This document shows positions 26,471-35,156 of a DNA stretch of 64,000 nucleotides, piece after piece. A program made the translations under genes and the position numbers. Positions within the stretch are counted from its first letter, which is position 1. Each line of letters starts with the position of its first letter. The stretch covers positions 186,001 to 250,000 of the forward strand of contig NZ_JAUSQV010000001.1 of the NCBI RefSeq assembly GCF_030811475.1. The letters are read 5' to 3'. The stretch comes from Nakamurella flavida (GTDB lineage: Bacteria; Actinomycetota; Actinomycetes; Mycobacteriales; Nakamurellaceae). Below the pieces are notes generated by a model. It was not told where the DNA came from. It did no database searches and saw nothing but the letters and a program-made list of their open reading frames with translations.

Positions 26471-27253
26471 ATGAGCGATCACCCCTCGGCCGCCCCGGAG
26501 TTCGTCAAGACCCGGAGCGATGCGCCACCGCGATTCTTCGCCGCCGAGGCCGCCGGCTTGGCCTGGCTGGCCCAGGCCGAGGGCGAGGGTGGGGCCGCGG
26601 TGGTGGGGGTCCGTGCGGTCGGCGACACGTCGATCACCCTGGACCGGCTGACGGAGGCCACCCCGACCCGGGCGGCGGCCGAGGACTTCGGGCGGGCCCT
26701 CGCGGCGACGCACGCCGCCGGCGCGCGGGCCTTCGGGGCCGCGCCCGACGGCTGGAGCGGGGACGCCTGGATCGGTCGGCAGGTCGCGCCGATGGCCGAG
26801 CACGCGACCTGGGGGACGTCGTTCGCCGACCTGAGGCTGCTGCCCTACGCCCGTCGGGCCGTACAGGTCGGTCATCTGGGTGCTGCGGGAATGGCTGCGG
26901 TGGAACGGGTCTGCCAGCGCCTGCGGGACGGGGAGTTCGACGACGACCGGCCGCCGGCCCGCATCCACGGCGATCTGTGGGGCGGGAACGTGCTCTTCAC
27001 CCCGGGCGGTGTGGTCGTCATCGACCCGGCCGCCCACGGTGGGCACGGGCAGACGGATCTGGCCATGCTCGAGCTGTTCGGCTGCCCGTACCTGGACCGC
27101 GTCCAGGCCGCCTACGCCGAGGCGGCACACCTGCCCGCGGACTGGCCGCAGCGCACGGGGCTGCACCAGCTGCACCCGCTGCTCGTCCATGCCGCCTCGC
27201 ACGGACCGTCCTACGGGCGCGAGGTGGAGCGGGTGGCTGTCCGGTACGCGTGA
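26471..27253 (+). CDS. Fructosamine kinase / ketosamine-3-kinase family protein
   Basis: A 260-residue aminoglycoside-phosphotransferase-fold kinase. The FN3K-family signature HGDLWGGNVLF is present, with VVVIDPAAHGGHGQTDLAMLELFG supplying the metal-binding Asp, and FVKTRSDAPPRFFAAEAAGLAWL with the conserved Lys and Glu. These enzymes phosphorylate sugar-amine adducts on glycated proteins or small amines so that they decompose (deglycation). ATG 26471 is chosen on the leaderless promoter spacing. Confidence 0.88.
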   Translation: MSDHPSAAPEFVKTRSDAPPRFFAAEAAGLAWLAQAEGEGGAAVVGVRAVGDTSITLDRLTEATPTRAAAEDFGRALAATHAAGARAFGAAPDGWSGDAWIGRQVAPMAEHATWGTSFADLRLLPYARRAVQVGHLGAAGMAAVERVCQRLRDGEFDDDRPPARIHGDLWGGNVLFTPGGVVVIDPAAHGGHGQTDLAMLELFGCPYLDRVQAAYAEAAHLPADWPQRTGLHQLHPLLVHAASHGPSYGREVERVAVRYA

Positions 27254-27411
27254 ACGACGGTTGGTCGTCCGCGGCAGCCGGGCCTGACGGAGCCCGCCGC
27301 ACACCGCGACACCGGACCCTGCCGACCGGGAGTCGGGTTCTTCGACCTGCGACGACACCGCCGACCGCGCGGCTCCCGGGTCGCGGGCTGTTGATCGTCA
27401 AGGTCCCGGCC

Positions 27412-28851
27412 GTGGGAACAGTCGATCACTCGAGCAGATGGTGGCTGGGGGGCGTCGGTCGGACGGTCGTCATCGCCTATCTGGTGGCTCGTACCTGGCA
27501 GTTGGTGATGATGGGTCCGGTCCTCGAGGGACCGGACAGTGGGATGTACCGGGCGCCGGATGCGGGGTGGCTCGACTGGGGGGCGACCAGCTGGGACGGC
27601 AGCAGTCTCCGGCCGTGGCCGTCCACGCTCCTGTACGCCCTGTTGCCGACCGACCGGGCGCGGGTCCTGGCGCAGTTCGTGCTGTCCACCGTGGCCTGGG
27701 GGTTCCTGATCCATCGGGTCGGCCGGCTGCCGGTCCGGCGATGGATCGCCGGGGCCGCCGCCGGGGTGATCGCCGTGCTCGCGCTCACCCCGACGGTGTC
27801 CGCGTTCGACACCCTCATCGGGGCCGAGGCGGTGTCCTTCGCCCTGCTGGCCGGCTTCGCGGCCGCAGTGCTCCACGCGGTGCAGGTGGGTCCTCGCCCG
27901 ACTCCACTGGCGCTGATGGTGGTCACCGGGTGGGCGCTGTGCCTCATCCGTCCGGTGCTCGGTCTGATCCTGTTCGTCCCGCTGCTCGTCGTCGTCCGCG
28001 GATGGTGGCAGGCCCGGCGGGACGATCGCCGGAGCGGAAGCGTCCGATGGCTCGTGACCGCGGGTGTGGTCCTGGTGCTGGTCGGCACCGCGGCAGCAAA
28101 CGTCCTGTCCTCCAACGCGACCGCGGAACGCGAGTGGGGGGATTGGCGGGGGACACCCGGTCTGGCGGGGCGAACCATCCAGCAGTGGGGCGTGTTCGCA
28201 CAGTCCTCTCCCTCGTTCCCCGAACTGGTCCAGGAGTTCGTCGCCCGCGACGGAGCCCCGGCGTGTCTGCTCGTCGACGCCGTCCAGGTCGCCCAGCCGG
28301 TGGTGCCCGGGCAATCCGATCCGTGTGCGCAGGGCCGGGTGTGGGTGAGCACCGAGTTCGTCGGCGCCCTGGCTCGTACCCTCGCGACCGATCCCATGGC
28401 CGCCCGCCGGTACATCCGGGACGGGCTGGCCGATGTGAGTCTGCTGCGGGCGGACGGGGAGACATCGCTCCCCACGCTGGTGCCGGACCCGGTCACCGGT
28501 CTGTTCTTCGCCGACGGACCGAATGTCGACGTCTTCGCCCTGTGGACGCTCCTCGCCCTGGGGTCGCTCGTCCTCGCGCGAGCCCGGGGCCACCGACGCA
28601 CGGTCCCCGTCATCGTCCTGTTCGCGCTCGCCGCCGCCTACATCGGTCTGGCCGGGACGGTGGTCCTGTCACCCACCGATGTCAGCCGCGTCGGTCTGCC
28701 CGCCACCCTGCTGGCCCGGGTGTTCCTGGTGGTGGTCGCGGCACTGGTGGTGGAGCAGCTCACCGGCAGTCACCGGTCCCGACGGGAGATCACGACAGAG
28801 GCCGGCCCGGGGGAGTCGGGCCCCGGGGCGGGCGACCGGCGCGCCGGCTGA
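27412..28851 (+). CDS. Polytopic membrane protein, GT-C glycosyltransferase-like, function unknown
   Basis: About 479 residues with roughly 9-10 membrane helices. The first loop has EGPDSGMYRAPDAGW, resembling the acidic first loop of GT-C (ArnT/PMT-like) transferases, followed by helix pairs (FVLSTVAWGFLIH, AAAGVIAVLALTP, LALMVVTGWALCLIRPVLGLILFVPLLVVV). A soluble domain at about 230-340 has Cys residues, and three helices close the protein. The family is not firmly recognised. GTG 27412 is chosen for AAGG at 27400-27403 (8-base spacer). The frame is open far upstream but overlaps the kinase gene. Stop abuts the HPr stop (TGATCA). Confidence 0.65.
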   Translation: MGTVDHSSRWWLGGVGRTVVIAYLVARTWQLVMMGPVLEGPDSGMYRAPDAGWLDWGATSWDGSSLRPWPSTLLYALLPTDRARVLAQFVLSTVAWGFLIHRVGRLPVRRWIAGAAAGVIAVLALTPTVSAFDTLIGAEAVSFALLAGFAAAVLHAVQVGPRPTPLALMVVTGWALCLIRPVLGLILFVPLLVVVRGWWQARRDDRRSGSVRWLVTAGVVLVLVGTAAANVLSSNATAEREWGDWRGTPGLAGRTIQQWGVFAQSSPSFPELVQEFVARDGAPACLLVDAVQVAQPVVPGQSDPCAQGRVWVSTEFVGALARTLATDPMAARRYIRDGLADVSLLRADGETSLPTLVPDPVTGLFFADGPNVDVFALWTLLALGSLVLARARGHRRTVPVIVLFALAAAYIGLAGTVVLSPTDVSRVGLPATLLARVFLVVVAALVVEQLTGSHRSRREITTEAGPGESGPGAGDRRAG

Positions 28852-29124
28852 TCAGGCGTCGTGGTCGGTCTCCAGCAGGTCGACCAACGCCCGGAGCGCC
28901 GCATCCGCCTCCGGACCCGTTCCGACCACCTCGATCTCGACCGCCTGGCCGCACCGGGCGCCCAGCCCCACCACCAGGAGGACGTTCCGCCCGTCGACCG
29001 GGGGTCGACCCGGCAGGGCCAGGGTGACCGGGAGGCCGGTGGACGCGGCTGTCCGGGCGAACAGGGCGGCGGGCTGCAGGTGCAGACCCAGGCGTGACCC
29101 GATGAGCGCCTGCCGACCGGTCAC
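28852..29124 (-). CDS. HPr-family PTS phosphocarrier protein
   Basis: A 90-residue HPr-like protein. The active-site loop reads GLHLQPAALFAR: the phosphorylated His is kept, but the usual Arg two residues on is Gln (GLHARPA in typical HPr). The central PVDGRNVLLVVGLGARCG replaces the regulatory-serine region, with no Ser at the expected place. It normally relays phosphate from EI to EII proteins. GTG 29124 lies 5 bases after the EIIA stop, and the gene probably relies on coupling. No EI or EIIBC gene is in the window. Confidence 0.82.
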   Translation of the reverse strand: MTGRQALIGSRLGLHLQPAALFARTAASTGLPVTLALPGRPPVDGRNVLLVVGLGARCGQAVEIEVVGTGPEADAALRALVDLLETDHDA

Positions 29125-29129
29125 CGGGG

Positions 29130-29589
29130 TCAGTGTCCGAGTTCGGACCGGACGAAGTCGGCCACCGCAGCGGCGTCGGGGGCGGCGAGGATGGTCTCGC
29201 GGAACGCCGGGTTGACCAGTCGGCGGGCCAGTGCGGCCAGGATCGTCAGGTGGTCGGCGGCGCCCTTGTCGGGGGCGGCGATGAGGAAGACCAGCGTCGC
29301 GGGCCCGTCGGGGGCCCCGAAGTCGACGCCGTCCGGGACCAGGCCCACGGCCAGCGACAGCGTGGTCACGTGACCGGAACGGGCGTGGGGCAGGCCGATG
29401 CCGCCGGTCATCCCGGTGGCCATCCGCAGTTCCCGGGCGGCGACGTCCTCGGAACCCGGCCAGGTCGGTGACCCGGCCCGCGTCCGCGAGGCGGGCGGCG
29501 AGCTGCCGGCTGGCGTCCGCCTTGTTCGTCGCCCGCAGGTCCCGCACGACGAGGTCGGGGGTGATCAGGTCGGTGCCGGGCTTGCTCAT
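29130..29589 (-). pseudogene. Fructose-type PTS EIIA, frameshifted
   Basis: Two frames together make one PTS EIIA (fructose/mannitol class) of about 153 residues. The first frame, from ATG 29589, reads MSKPGTDLITPDLVVRDL to VTDLAGF. The second resumes with EDVAARELRMATGMTGGIGLPHARS (phosphorylated His), continues GVDFGAPDGPATLVFLIAAPDKG and ends DFVRSELGH at 29130. The junction is at 29451, where one extra C, or a 2-base loss, breaks the frame. The total of 460 bases is not a multiple of three. Read straight through, the first frame has no stop and fuses to HPr. This is either a real mutation, a slippage site or an assembly error. Confidence 0.82.
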
Positions 29590-29818
29590 GCAGCGCGTCC
29601 CCTCGGGTCGGGACCGGCTGTCCGGCGGCGCCGGCGGTCCGCGGTGACCTCCCGGCCCGTCGGGTTCGGGGCCGACCGCGTCACCGGTAAGGTCCGCCAG
29701 TCTTCCCCGGACGGGGACACCCGGCACGTCCAGGTGTCCGATCCCACGTGTCCGGTGGGGTTCGTCAGGCTCCGGACCAGGGCTGTCGGGCCGTCGGCGT
29801 GGGAGACTGGACGGCGTC

Positions 29819-30928
29819 ATGAAGACTCCTCTGCCGCTCGTGTTCACCGCCCCCCGTCGCGGCCAGCCGCCCCGTCACCTCGCCGACCTCGACGCCACCG
29901 GCCGCGCCGACGTGGTGAAGGCCGCCGGGCACCCGAAGTTCCGGGTCGACCAGCTGGCCCGGCACTACTTCGGCGGGCTGACCCGTGATGCGGCCGAGAT
30001 GACCGATCTCCCCGCCGCCGGGCGGCAGGAACTCGTCGACACGCTGCTGCCCGAGCTGCTCACCGAGGTCCGCTCGCTGGCGTGCGACGAGGGCGACACC
30101 CGCAAGACGTTGTGGCGCGCCCACGACGGCACCCTCATCGAGTCGGTGCTGATGGCCTACCCGGACCGGATCACCGTCTGCGTCTCGTCGCAGGCCGGCT
30201 GCGGCATGGCCTGTCCGTTCTGCGCCACCGGCCAGGGCGGTCTGCAGCGCAACCTGTCCACCGGGGAGATCGTCGAGCAGGTCCGGTTGGCCGCGAAGGC
30301 GGCCCGCGACGGTGCCCTCGGCCACCCCGGGCGGCTGTCCAACATCGTGTTCATGGGCATGGGCGAGCCCATGGCCAACTACAACCGGGTGCTGGCCGCG
30401 GTGAAGATGATCACCGCGCCGGCGCCGCAGGGCCTGGGCATCTCGGCCCGATCGGTGACCGTGTCGACGGTCGGACTCGTGCCCGCCATCGAGAAGCTGA
30501 CCGCAGAGAAGATGCAGGTGCGCCTGGCGGTGTCCCTGCACGCCGCGGACGACGAGCTGCGCGACACCCTGGTCCCGGTGAACCAGCGCTGGAAGGTGGC
30601 CGAGGTCCTGCAGGCCGCCCGCGCCTACGCCGACACCACCGGCCGCCGCGTCTCCATCGAGTACGCCCTCATCCGCGACGTCAACGACCAGCCCTGGCGG
30701 GCCGATCTGCTCGCCGAGGTGCTCCGGCGCGAGCTCGGCCACCTGGTGCACGTCAACCTCATCCCGCTGAACCCCACTCCGGGGTCGGAGTGGGACGCCT
30801 CGCCCAAGCCGGTCGAGGAGGAGTTCGTCCGCCGCGTCAAGGCCGCCGGCATCTCCTGCACCGTCCGGGACACCCGCGGCCAGGAGATCGCCGCCGCCTG
30901 CGGGCAGCTGGCCGCCGAGAGCCGCTGA
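29819..30928 (+). CDS. rlmN: 23S rRNA (A2503-C2) / tRNA (A37-C2) methyltransferase RlmN
   Basis: A 369-residue radical-SAM methyltransferase. The CxxxCxxC cluster motif is in [16 protein letters not shown]. The protein also has the GEPMANYN segment, the methyl-carrying Cys region near the C-terminus ([20 protein letters not shown]) and the N-terminal HhH-like [13 protein letters not shown]. It methylates C2 of A2503 in 23S rRNA and A37 in tRNAs. ATG 29819 gives the expected length. The neighbourhood matches the mycobacterial rlmN to dxr region. Confidence 0.95.
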   Translation: MKTPLPLVFTAPRRGQPPRHLADLDATGRADVVKAAGHPKFRVDQLARHYFGGLTRDAAEMTDLPAAGRQELVDTLLPELLTEVRSLACDEGDTRKTLWRAHDGTLIESVLMAYPDRITVCVSSQAGCGMACPFCATGQGGLQRNLSTGEIVEQVRLAAKAARDGALGHPGRLSNIVFMGMGEPMANYNRVLAAVKMITAPAPQGLGISARSVTVSTVGLVPAIEKLTAEKMQVRLAVSLHAADDELRDTLVPVNQRWKVAEVLQAARAYADTTGRRVSIEYALIRDVNDQPWRADLLAEVLRRELGHLVHVNLIPLNPTPGSEWDASPKPVEEEFVRRVKAAGISCTVRDTRGQEIAAACGQLAAESR

Positions 30929-31030
30929 GCGCTCGACCGCCCACGCGGACAGGGGCTGATGGTCCGAGTGGTCGATGCCGGACGTCATCACCCGGTCATC
31001 TGCCGACACGCCGCCATCACACCGCCGCTT

Positions 31031-31036
31031 TACGGT
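31031..31036 (+). promoter_or_regulatory. Candidate -10 element (TACGGT) for the ethanolamine operon
   Basis: TACGGT at 31031-31036 would start transcription about 42 bases before the permease GTG. I looked for a B12 riboswitch and an ANTAR-type hexaloop pair in 30929-31084 and found neither. Confidence 0.35.
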
Positions 31037-31084
31037 CGCCGTGATCGGTGCCGCCCCGGCGCCGCGTGATCGTGGAGGCCCGCC

Positions 31085-32545
31085 GTGTCGGTCACCGAGC
31101 CCAGCACGTCCCCGTCCGACGGAGCTCACAGCGGTGACCCGGACGGTGACCCGCGAACCGGGAGTCAGGAGTACCTGGCCAAGCGGACCCTGCGCACCGG
31201 GACGGCGGGCTGGGTCCTGCTCGCCGGCCTCGGGGTCAGCTACGTCATCTCCGGCGACTACTCCGGCTGGAACTTCGGGCTGGCCGAGGGTGGCTTCGGT
31301 GGGCTGCTGATCGCGTTCGTGATCATCGCCGCGATGTACCTGGCCATGGTGCTGGGCATGGCCGAGATGTCCTCCGCGTTGCCGGCCGCCGGCGGCGGCT
31401 ACACCTTCGCCCGGCGTGCCCTCGGACCGTGGGGCGGCTACCTCACCGGGACGGCGATCCTGCTCGAGTACGCCATCGCCCCGGCCGCCATCGCCACCTT
31501 CATCGGCGCCTACGTCGAGTCCCTCGGCCTGTTCGGCATCACCGACGGCTGGTGGGTCTACCTGGTCGTCTACGCGATCTTCATCGGCCTGCACCTGTCC
31601 GGGGTGGGCGAGGCCCTGAAGGTCATGTTCGTGATCACGGGCATCGCCCTGGTCGGCCTGGTGATCTTCGCGGTCTCCGCGCTCGGCCTGTTCGACTCGG
31701 CCAACCTGACCGACATCACGCCCACCGATGCCGCGGGTGCCTCGTCCTTCCTGCCGTTCGGCTACCTGGGCATCTGGTCGGCCATCCCGTTCGCGATCTG
31801 GTTCTTCCTCGCGGTGGAGGGCGTCCCGCTCGCCGCCGAGGAGGCCAAGGACCCGGCCCGCAACGTGCCGCGCGGCATCATCGCCGCGATGGGCATCCTG
31901 CTCGTGTCCGGCGCCGTGGTGCTGGTGCTGACCACCGGCGCGGGTGGCGCGAGCGCGATGCAGGAGTCGGGCAACCCGCTGGTCGAGGCGCTGGGCACCG
32001 GGACCGCGGCCACCGTCGTCAACTACATCGGTCTGGCCGGGCTGATCGCGAGCTTCTTCTCGATCATCTACGCCTACTCCCGGCAGTTGTTCGCGCTCTC
32101 CCGCGCCGGGTACCTGCCCACCGGCCTGTCGGTGACCAACAAGCGCAAGGCGCCGGTGCTGGCCCTGATCGTGCCGGGCGTCATCGGGTTCGCGTTGTCG
32201 CTGACCGGTGAGGGGGCCATGCTGCTGAACATGGCGGTGTTCGGCGCGGCCCTGAGCTACGTGCTCATGATGGTCAGCCACATCGTGCTGCGCCGCCGCG
32301 AGCCGGAGATGGAGCGGCCCTACCGCACCCCCGGCGGCACCGTCACCACCGGCTTCGCCCTGGTCGTCGCCGTGTTCGCGGTCATCGCGACGTTCCTGGT
32401 GGACAGCACCGCGGCGCTGGCCTGCCTCGGTGTGGTCGCGCTGTTCCTGCTGTACTTCGGCCTGTACAGCCGGCACCACCTGGTCGCCAGTTCGCCGGAC
32501 GAGGAGTTCGCGGTGCTGGCGAAGGCCCAGGACGACCTCGGGTGA
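31085..32545 (+). CDS. eat: Ethanolamine permease (APC superfamily)
   Basis: A 486-residue amino-acid/polyamine/organocation transporter with 12 predicted helices. It has the family's GLGVSYVISGDYSGWNFGLAEGGFGGLL region, typical of ethanolamine permeases, and EGVPLAAEEAKDPARNVPRG. It imports ethanolamine for the downstream ammonia-lyase. GTG 31085 has GGAGG at 31074-31078 (6-base spacer). The stop overlaps the eutB start (GTGA), so the three genes form a tightly coupled operon. Confidence 0.92.
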   Translation: MSVTEPSTSPSDGAHSGDPDGDPRTGSQEYLAKRTLRTGTAGWVLLAGLGVSYVISGDYSGWNFGLAEGGFGGLLIAFVIIAAMYLAMVLGMAEMSSALPAAGGGYTFARRALGPWGGYLTGTAILLEYAIAPAAIATFIGAYVESLGLFGITDGWWVYLVVYAIFIGLHLSGVGEALKVMFVITGIALVGLVIFAVSALGLFDSANLTDITPTDAAGASSFLPFGYLGIWSAIPFAIWFFLAVEGVPLAAEEAKDPARNVPRGIIAAMGILLVSGAVVLVLTTGAGGASAMQESGNPLVEALGTGTAATVVNYIGLAGLIASFFSIIYAYSRQLFALSRAGYLPTGLSVTNKRKAPVLALIVPGVIGFALSLTGEGAMLLNMAVFGAALSYVLMMVSHIVLRRREPEMERPYRTPGGTVTTGFALVVAVFAVIATFLVDSTAALACLGVVALFLLYFGLYSRHHLVASSPDEEFAVLAKAQDDLG

Positions 32546-33954
32546 CGACCTACCGACAGCAGCTCGGCGGGGCCGCCCACGAGTTCGACGGGCTCGTCGA
32601 CCTGATGGCCCGGGCCACGCCGTTGCGCTCGGGCGACCAGCTGGCCGGCTGCGCCGCCGGGTCGGACGCGGAACGGGCCGCGGCCCAGTGGGCCCTGGCC
32701 GACGTCGGCCTGGACACCTTCCTGCAGGAGCAGGTGGTGCCGTACGAGGACGACGAAATCACCCGGCTGATCATCGACAGCCACGACGCCGAGGCGTTCG
32801 CCGCGGTGTCGCACCTGACGGTCGGCGGGTTCCGGGACTGGTTGCTGGAGACGGCGATCCGGCCGGACGCGGGGGAGCGGCTGACCACACTGGCCCCGGG
32901 GCTGACCCCGGAGATGGTCGCGGCGGTCAGCAAGATCATGCGCGCGCAGGACCTCATCGCGGTGGCCCGGGCGACCCGGGTGACGGCCGCGTTCCGCACC
33001 ACCGTCGGGCTGCCCGGGCGGCTGAGCACCCGGCTGCAGCCCAACCACCCGACCGACGACCCGCGCGGGATCGCCGCAGCGACCCTGGACGGACTCCTGC
33101 TGGGCTGCGGGGACGCCGTCATCGGCATCAACCCGGCGACCGACTCACCCGCGGCTACCGCCGATCTGCTGCACCTGCTGGACGAGATCCGGCAGCGGTT
33201 CGCCATCCCCACCCAGTCGTGCGTGCTGTCCCACGTCACCACGACCCTGGAACTCATCGAGGCCGGTGTGCCGGTGGACCTGGTGTTCCAGTCGGTGGCC
33301 GGGACGCAGGGCGCCAACAGCGGTTTCGGCGTGGACCTGGCTCTGCTGCGGCAGGGCAACGAGGCGGGTCGGTCGTTGAACCGCGGCACGGTCGGGAACA
33401 ACGTGATGTACCTGGAGACCGGGCAGGGTTCCGCGCTCAGCGCCGGCGCGCATCTGGGCACCGCCGGCCGGCCGGTCGACCAGCAGACCCTGGAGGCCCG
33501 GGCCTACGCGGTGTGCCGCGACCTGGAACCCCTGCTGGTCAACACCGTGGTCGGCTTCATCGGTCCGGAGTACCTGTACGACGGCAAGCAGATCATCCGG
33601 GCCGGCCTGGAGGACCACTTCTGCGGCAAGCTGCTCGGCCTGCCGATGGGGGTGGACGTCTGCTACACCAACCACGCCGAGGCCGACCAGGACGACATGG
33701 ACACCCTGCTCACCCTCCTCGGCACCGCGGGTGCCGCCTTCGTCATCGCCGTCCCCGGGGCGGACGACGTCATGCTGGGCTACCAGAGCCTCTCGTTCCA
33801 CGACGTGCTCTACGCCCGCCAGGCCCTCGGCCTCCGCGCGGCGCCGGAGTTCGAGACCTGGTTGGAGTCCCTGGGGATGACGGATGCGACCGGCCGGGTA
33901 CTGCCGGTGGACCCGGCCGGGTCGGCCCTGCGTCAGCTGACGAGCGCGTCGTGA
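32542..33954 (+). CDS. eutB: Ethanolamine ammonia-lyase large subunit
   Basis: 470 residues, normal for EutB. Conserved segments include ARATPLRSGDQLAG, GLPGRLSTRLQPNHPTDDPRGI, FVIAVPGADDVMLGYQSLSFHD and MGVDVCYTNHAEADQDDM. With EutC and adenosylcobalamin it converts ethanolamine to acetaldehyde and ammonia by a radical mechanism. GTG 32542 overlaps the permease stop. No eutA reactivase, acetaldehyde dehydrogenase or shell-protein genes follow, so the acetaldehyde must be handled by enzymes encoded elsewhere. Confidence 0.95.
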   Translation: MTTYRQQLGGAAHEFDGLVDLMARATPLRSGDQLAGCAAGSDAERAAAQWALADVGLDTFLQEQVVPYEDDEITRLIIDSHDAEAFAAVSHLTVGGFRDWLLETAIRPDAGERLTTLAPGLTPEMVAAVSKIMRAQDLIAVARATRVTAAFRTTVGLPGRLSTRLQPNHPTDDPRGIAAATLDGLLLGCGDAVIGINPATDSPAATADLLHLLDEIRQRFAIPTQSCVLSHVTTTLELIEAGVPVDLVFQSVAGTQGANSGFGVDLALLRQGNEAGRSLNRGTVGNNVMYLETGQGSALSAGAHLGTAGRPVDQQTLEARAYAVCRDLEPLLVNTVVGFIGPEYLYDGKQIIRAGLEDHFCGKLLGLPMGVDVCYTNHAEADQDDMDTLLTLLGTAGAAFVIAVPGADDVMLGYQSLSFHDVLYARQALGLRAAPEFETWLESLGMTDATGRVLPVDPAGSALRQLTSAS

Positions 33955-34868
33955 GCAGCACGGGTGTGGACGCGCAGACGCCGGAGGGGCCCGTCGCCGA
34001 CGGGGGCAGTCAGGCCCGCGCCGTGGACGACGACGTGGCGGTCGACGCCCTGGTCGAGGTGCTCGAGGAGGCCGAGCGCACGGGGGCGGACCCGGCACCG
34101 GAAGACCGGGCCGCCGGTGACTTCTGGGCGTTGCTGCGGCCGACCACCCAGTCGCGCATCGGGCTCGGGCGGGCCGGGGACTCGCTCTCCACCCGGCACG
34201 TGCTGGAGCTCAAGGCCGCCCACGCCAGCGCCCGGGACGCGGTGCACGACCCGCTGCCCGTCGCCGAGTTCGCCGCCCGGGTCGGCGATGTCGGTCTGGG
34301 CGCTCCGGTGGTGGTGACCAGCCGGGCGAGGGATCGGGGGGAGTACCTGCGTCGCCCCGATCTGGGCCGGGAACCGGCCGAGCTGGACGAGATCCTCGGC
34401 GGCGAGGCCGATCTCGTGGTGGTGCTCGCCGACGGGCTGTCGCCCCGGGCGCTGGTCGACCACGGGGCGGAGTTGCTGGCGGCCCTGGTGGCCGAGTTCG
34501 ACGGGCGGTGGACCCTGGCCCCGCCGGTGATCGCCACCCAGGCCCGGGTCGCCCTCGGCGACCACATCGCGGCGGCTTCGGGCGCGAGCACGGTGCTGGT
34601 GCTCATCGGGGAGCGGCCGGGTCTGTCGGTCGCCGACAGCCTGGGCATCTACCTGACCCACCGGCCCCAGCCGGGTCGCACGGCCGACTCCGACCGGAAC
34701 TGCATCTCCAACATCCACCCGCCGGACGGGCTGTCCTACGCCCAGGCGGCCCGGGTGTGCGCGAGCCTGGTCGACGGGGCCCGGTCGTCGGGACGATCGG
34801 GCGTCACCCTGAAGGACACCTCCCGCACCGCCCTGGGGGCTGCCGGGGCGGCGGCCGCTCTGGACTGA
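33951..34868 (+). CDS. eutC: Ethanolamine ammonia-lyase small subunit
   Basis: 305 residues. The first ~45 are a variable linker. The conserved part begins at DFWALLRPTTQSRIGLGRAGDSLSTRHVLELKAAHASARDAVHDPL and continues with VVVTSRARDRGEYLRRPDLGR, LIGERPGLSVADSLGIYLTH, and DRNCISNIHPPDGLSYAQAA near the C-terminus. It forms the cobalamin-binding interface with EutB. GTG 33951 overlaps the eutB stop (GTGA). Confidence 0.95.
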   Translation: MSSTGVDAQTPEGPVADGGSQARAVDDDVAVDALVEVLEEAERTGADPAPEDRAAGDFWALLRPTTQSRIGLGRAGDSLSTRHVLELKAAHASARDAVHDPLPVAEFAARVGDVGLGAPVVVTSRARDRGEYLRRPDLGREPAELDEILGGEADLVVVLADGLSPRALVDHGAELLAALVAEFDGRWTLAPPVIATQARVALGDHIAAASGASTVLVLIGERPGLSVADSLGIYLTHRPQPGRTADSDRNCISNIHPPDGLSYAQAARVCASLVDGARSSGRSGVTLKDTSRTALGAAGAAAALD

Positions 34869-34889
34869 GTCCTGCACCAGAAGATCGGA

Positions 34890-34912
34890 CCGGCGGCCAT
34901 CCGGGCCACCGG
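34890..34912 (+). terminator. Candidate terminator of the eat-eutB-eutC operon
   Basis: CCGGCGGCC (34890-34898) and GGCCACCGG (34904-34912) pair with one mismatch around a 5-base loop, 21 bases after eutC. The rest of 34869-35156 holds no gene. Confidence 0.45.
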
Positions 34913-35156
34913 TGGCGACGGAAGTCGTCCGGGCGCCCGTCCCCGTTGGGAAGGCGGACCTCCCTCTCCACCGCCCGTCTGAGGGTGACGTTGCGTCATA
35001 CCAGGCACCCATTCGGGTGAAGGTCGATGGTCCGAAAGAGCGTAGGGTTTTTCTGGTCGAAGCCTTACCAGTGTCCGTCGGGATCTTCAGGTCCCCGGTG
35101 TGCCGGCCGCTCGTGGGTAGGCGTACCGCGCCGAGCTTCGGTCGACGGAGGAGCCC

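Noticed and set aside
26041-27411. Upstream part of the open frame that ends in the polytopic membrane protein
   Set aside because: Overlaps the HdeD-like and fructosamine-kinase-like genes in another frame, and its residues are Arg/Gly-rich. Only the part after GTG 27412 has membrane-protein character.
30929-31084. B12 riboswitch or ANTAR-type paired hexaloop in front of the ethanolamine operon
   Set aside because: Expected from function but no matching core sequence or hexaloop pair found by eye. A covariance-model search would settle it.
34990-35156. Stress-sigma-type promoter (GTTT with GGGTAT-like) upstream of the GAF-ANTAR gene
   Set aside because: GTTT-like and GGGAT-like elements are present but their spacing (about 27 bases) is far too long.
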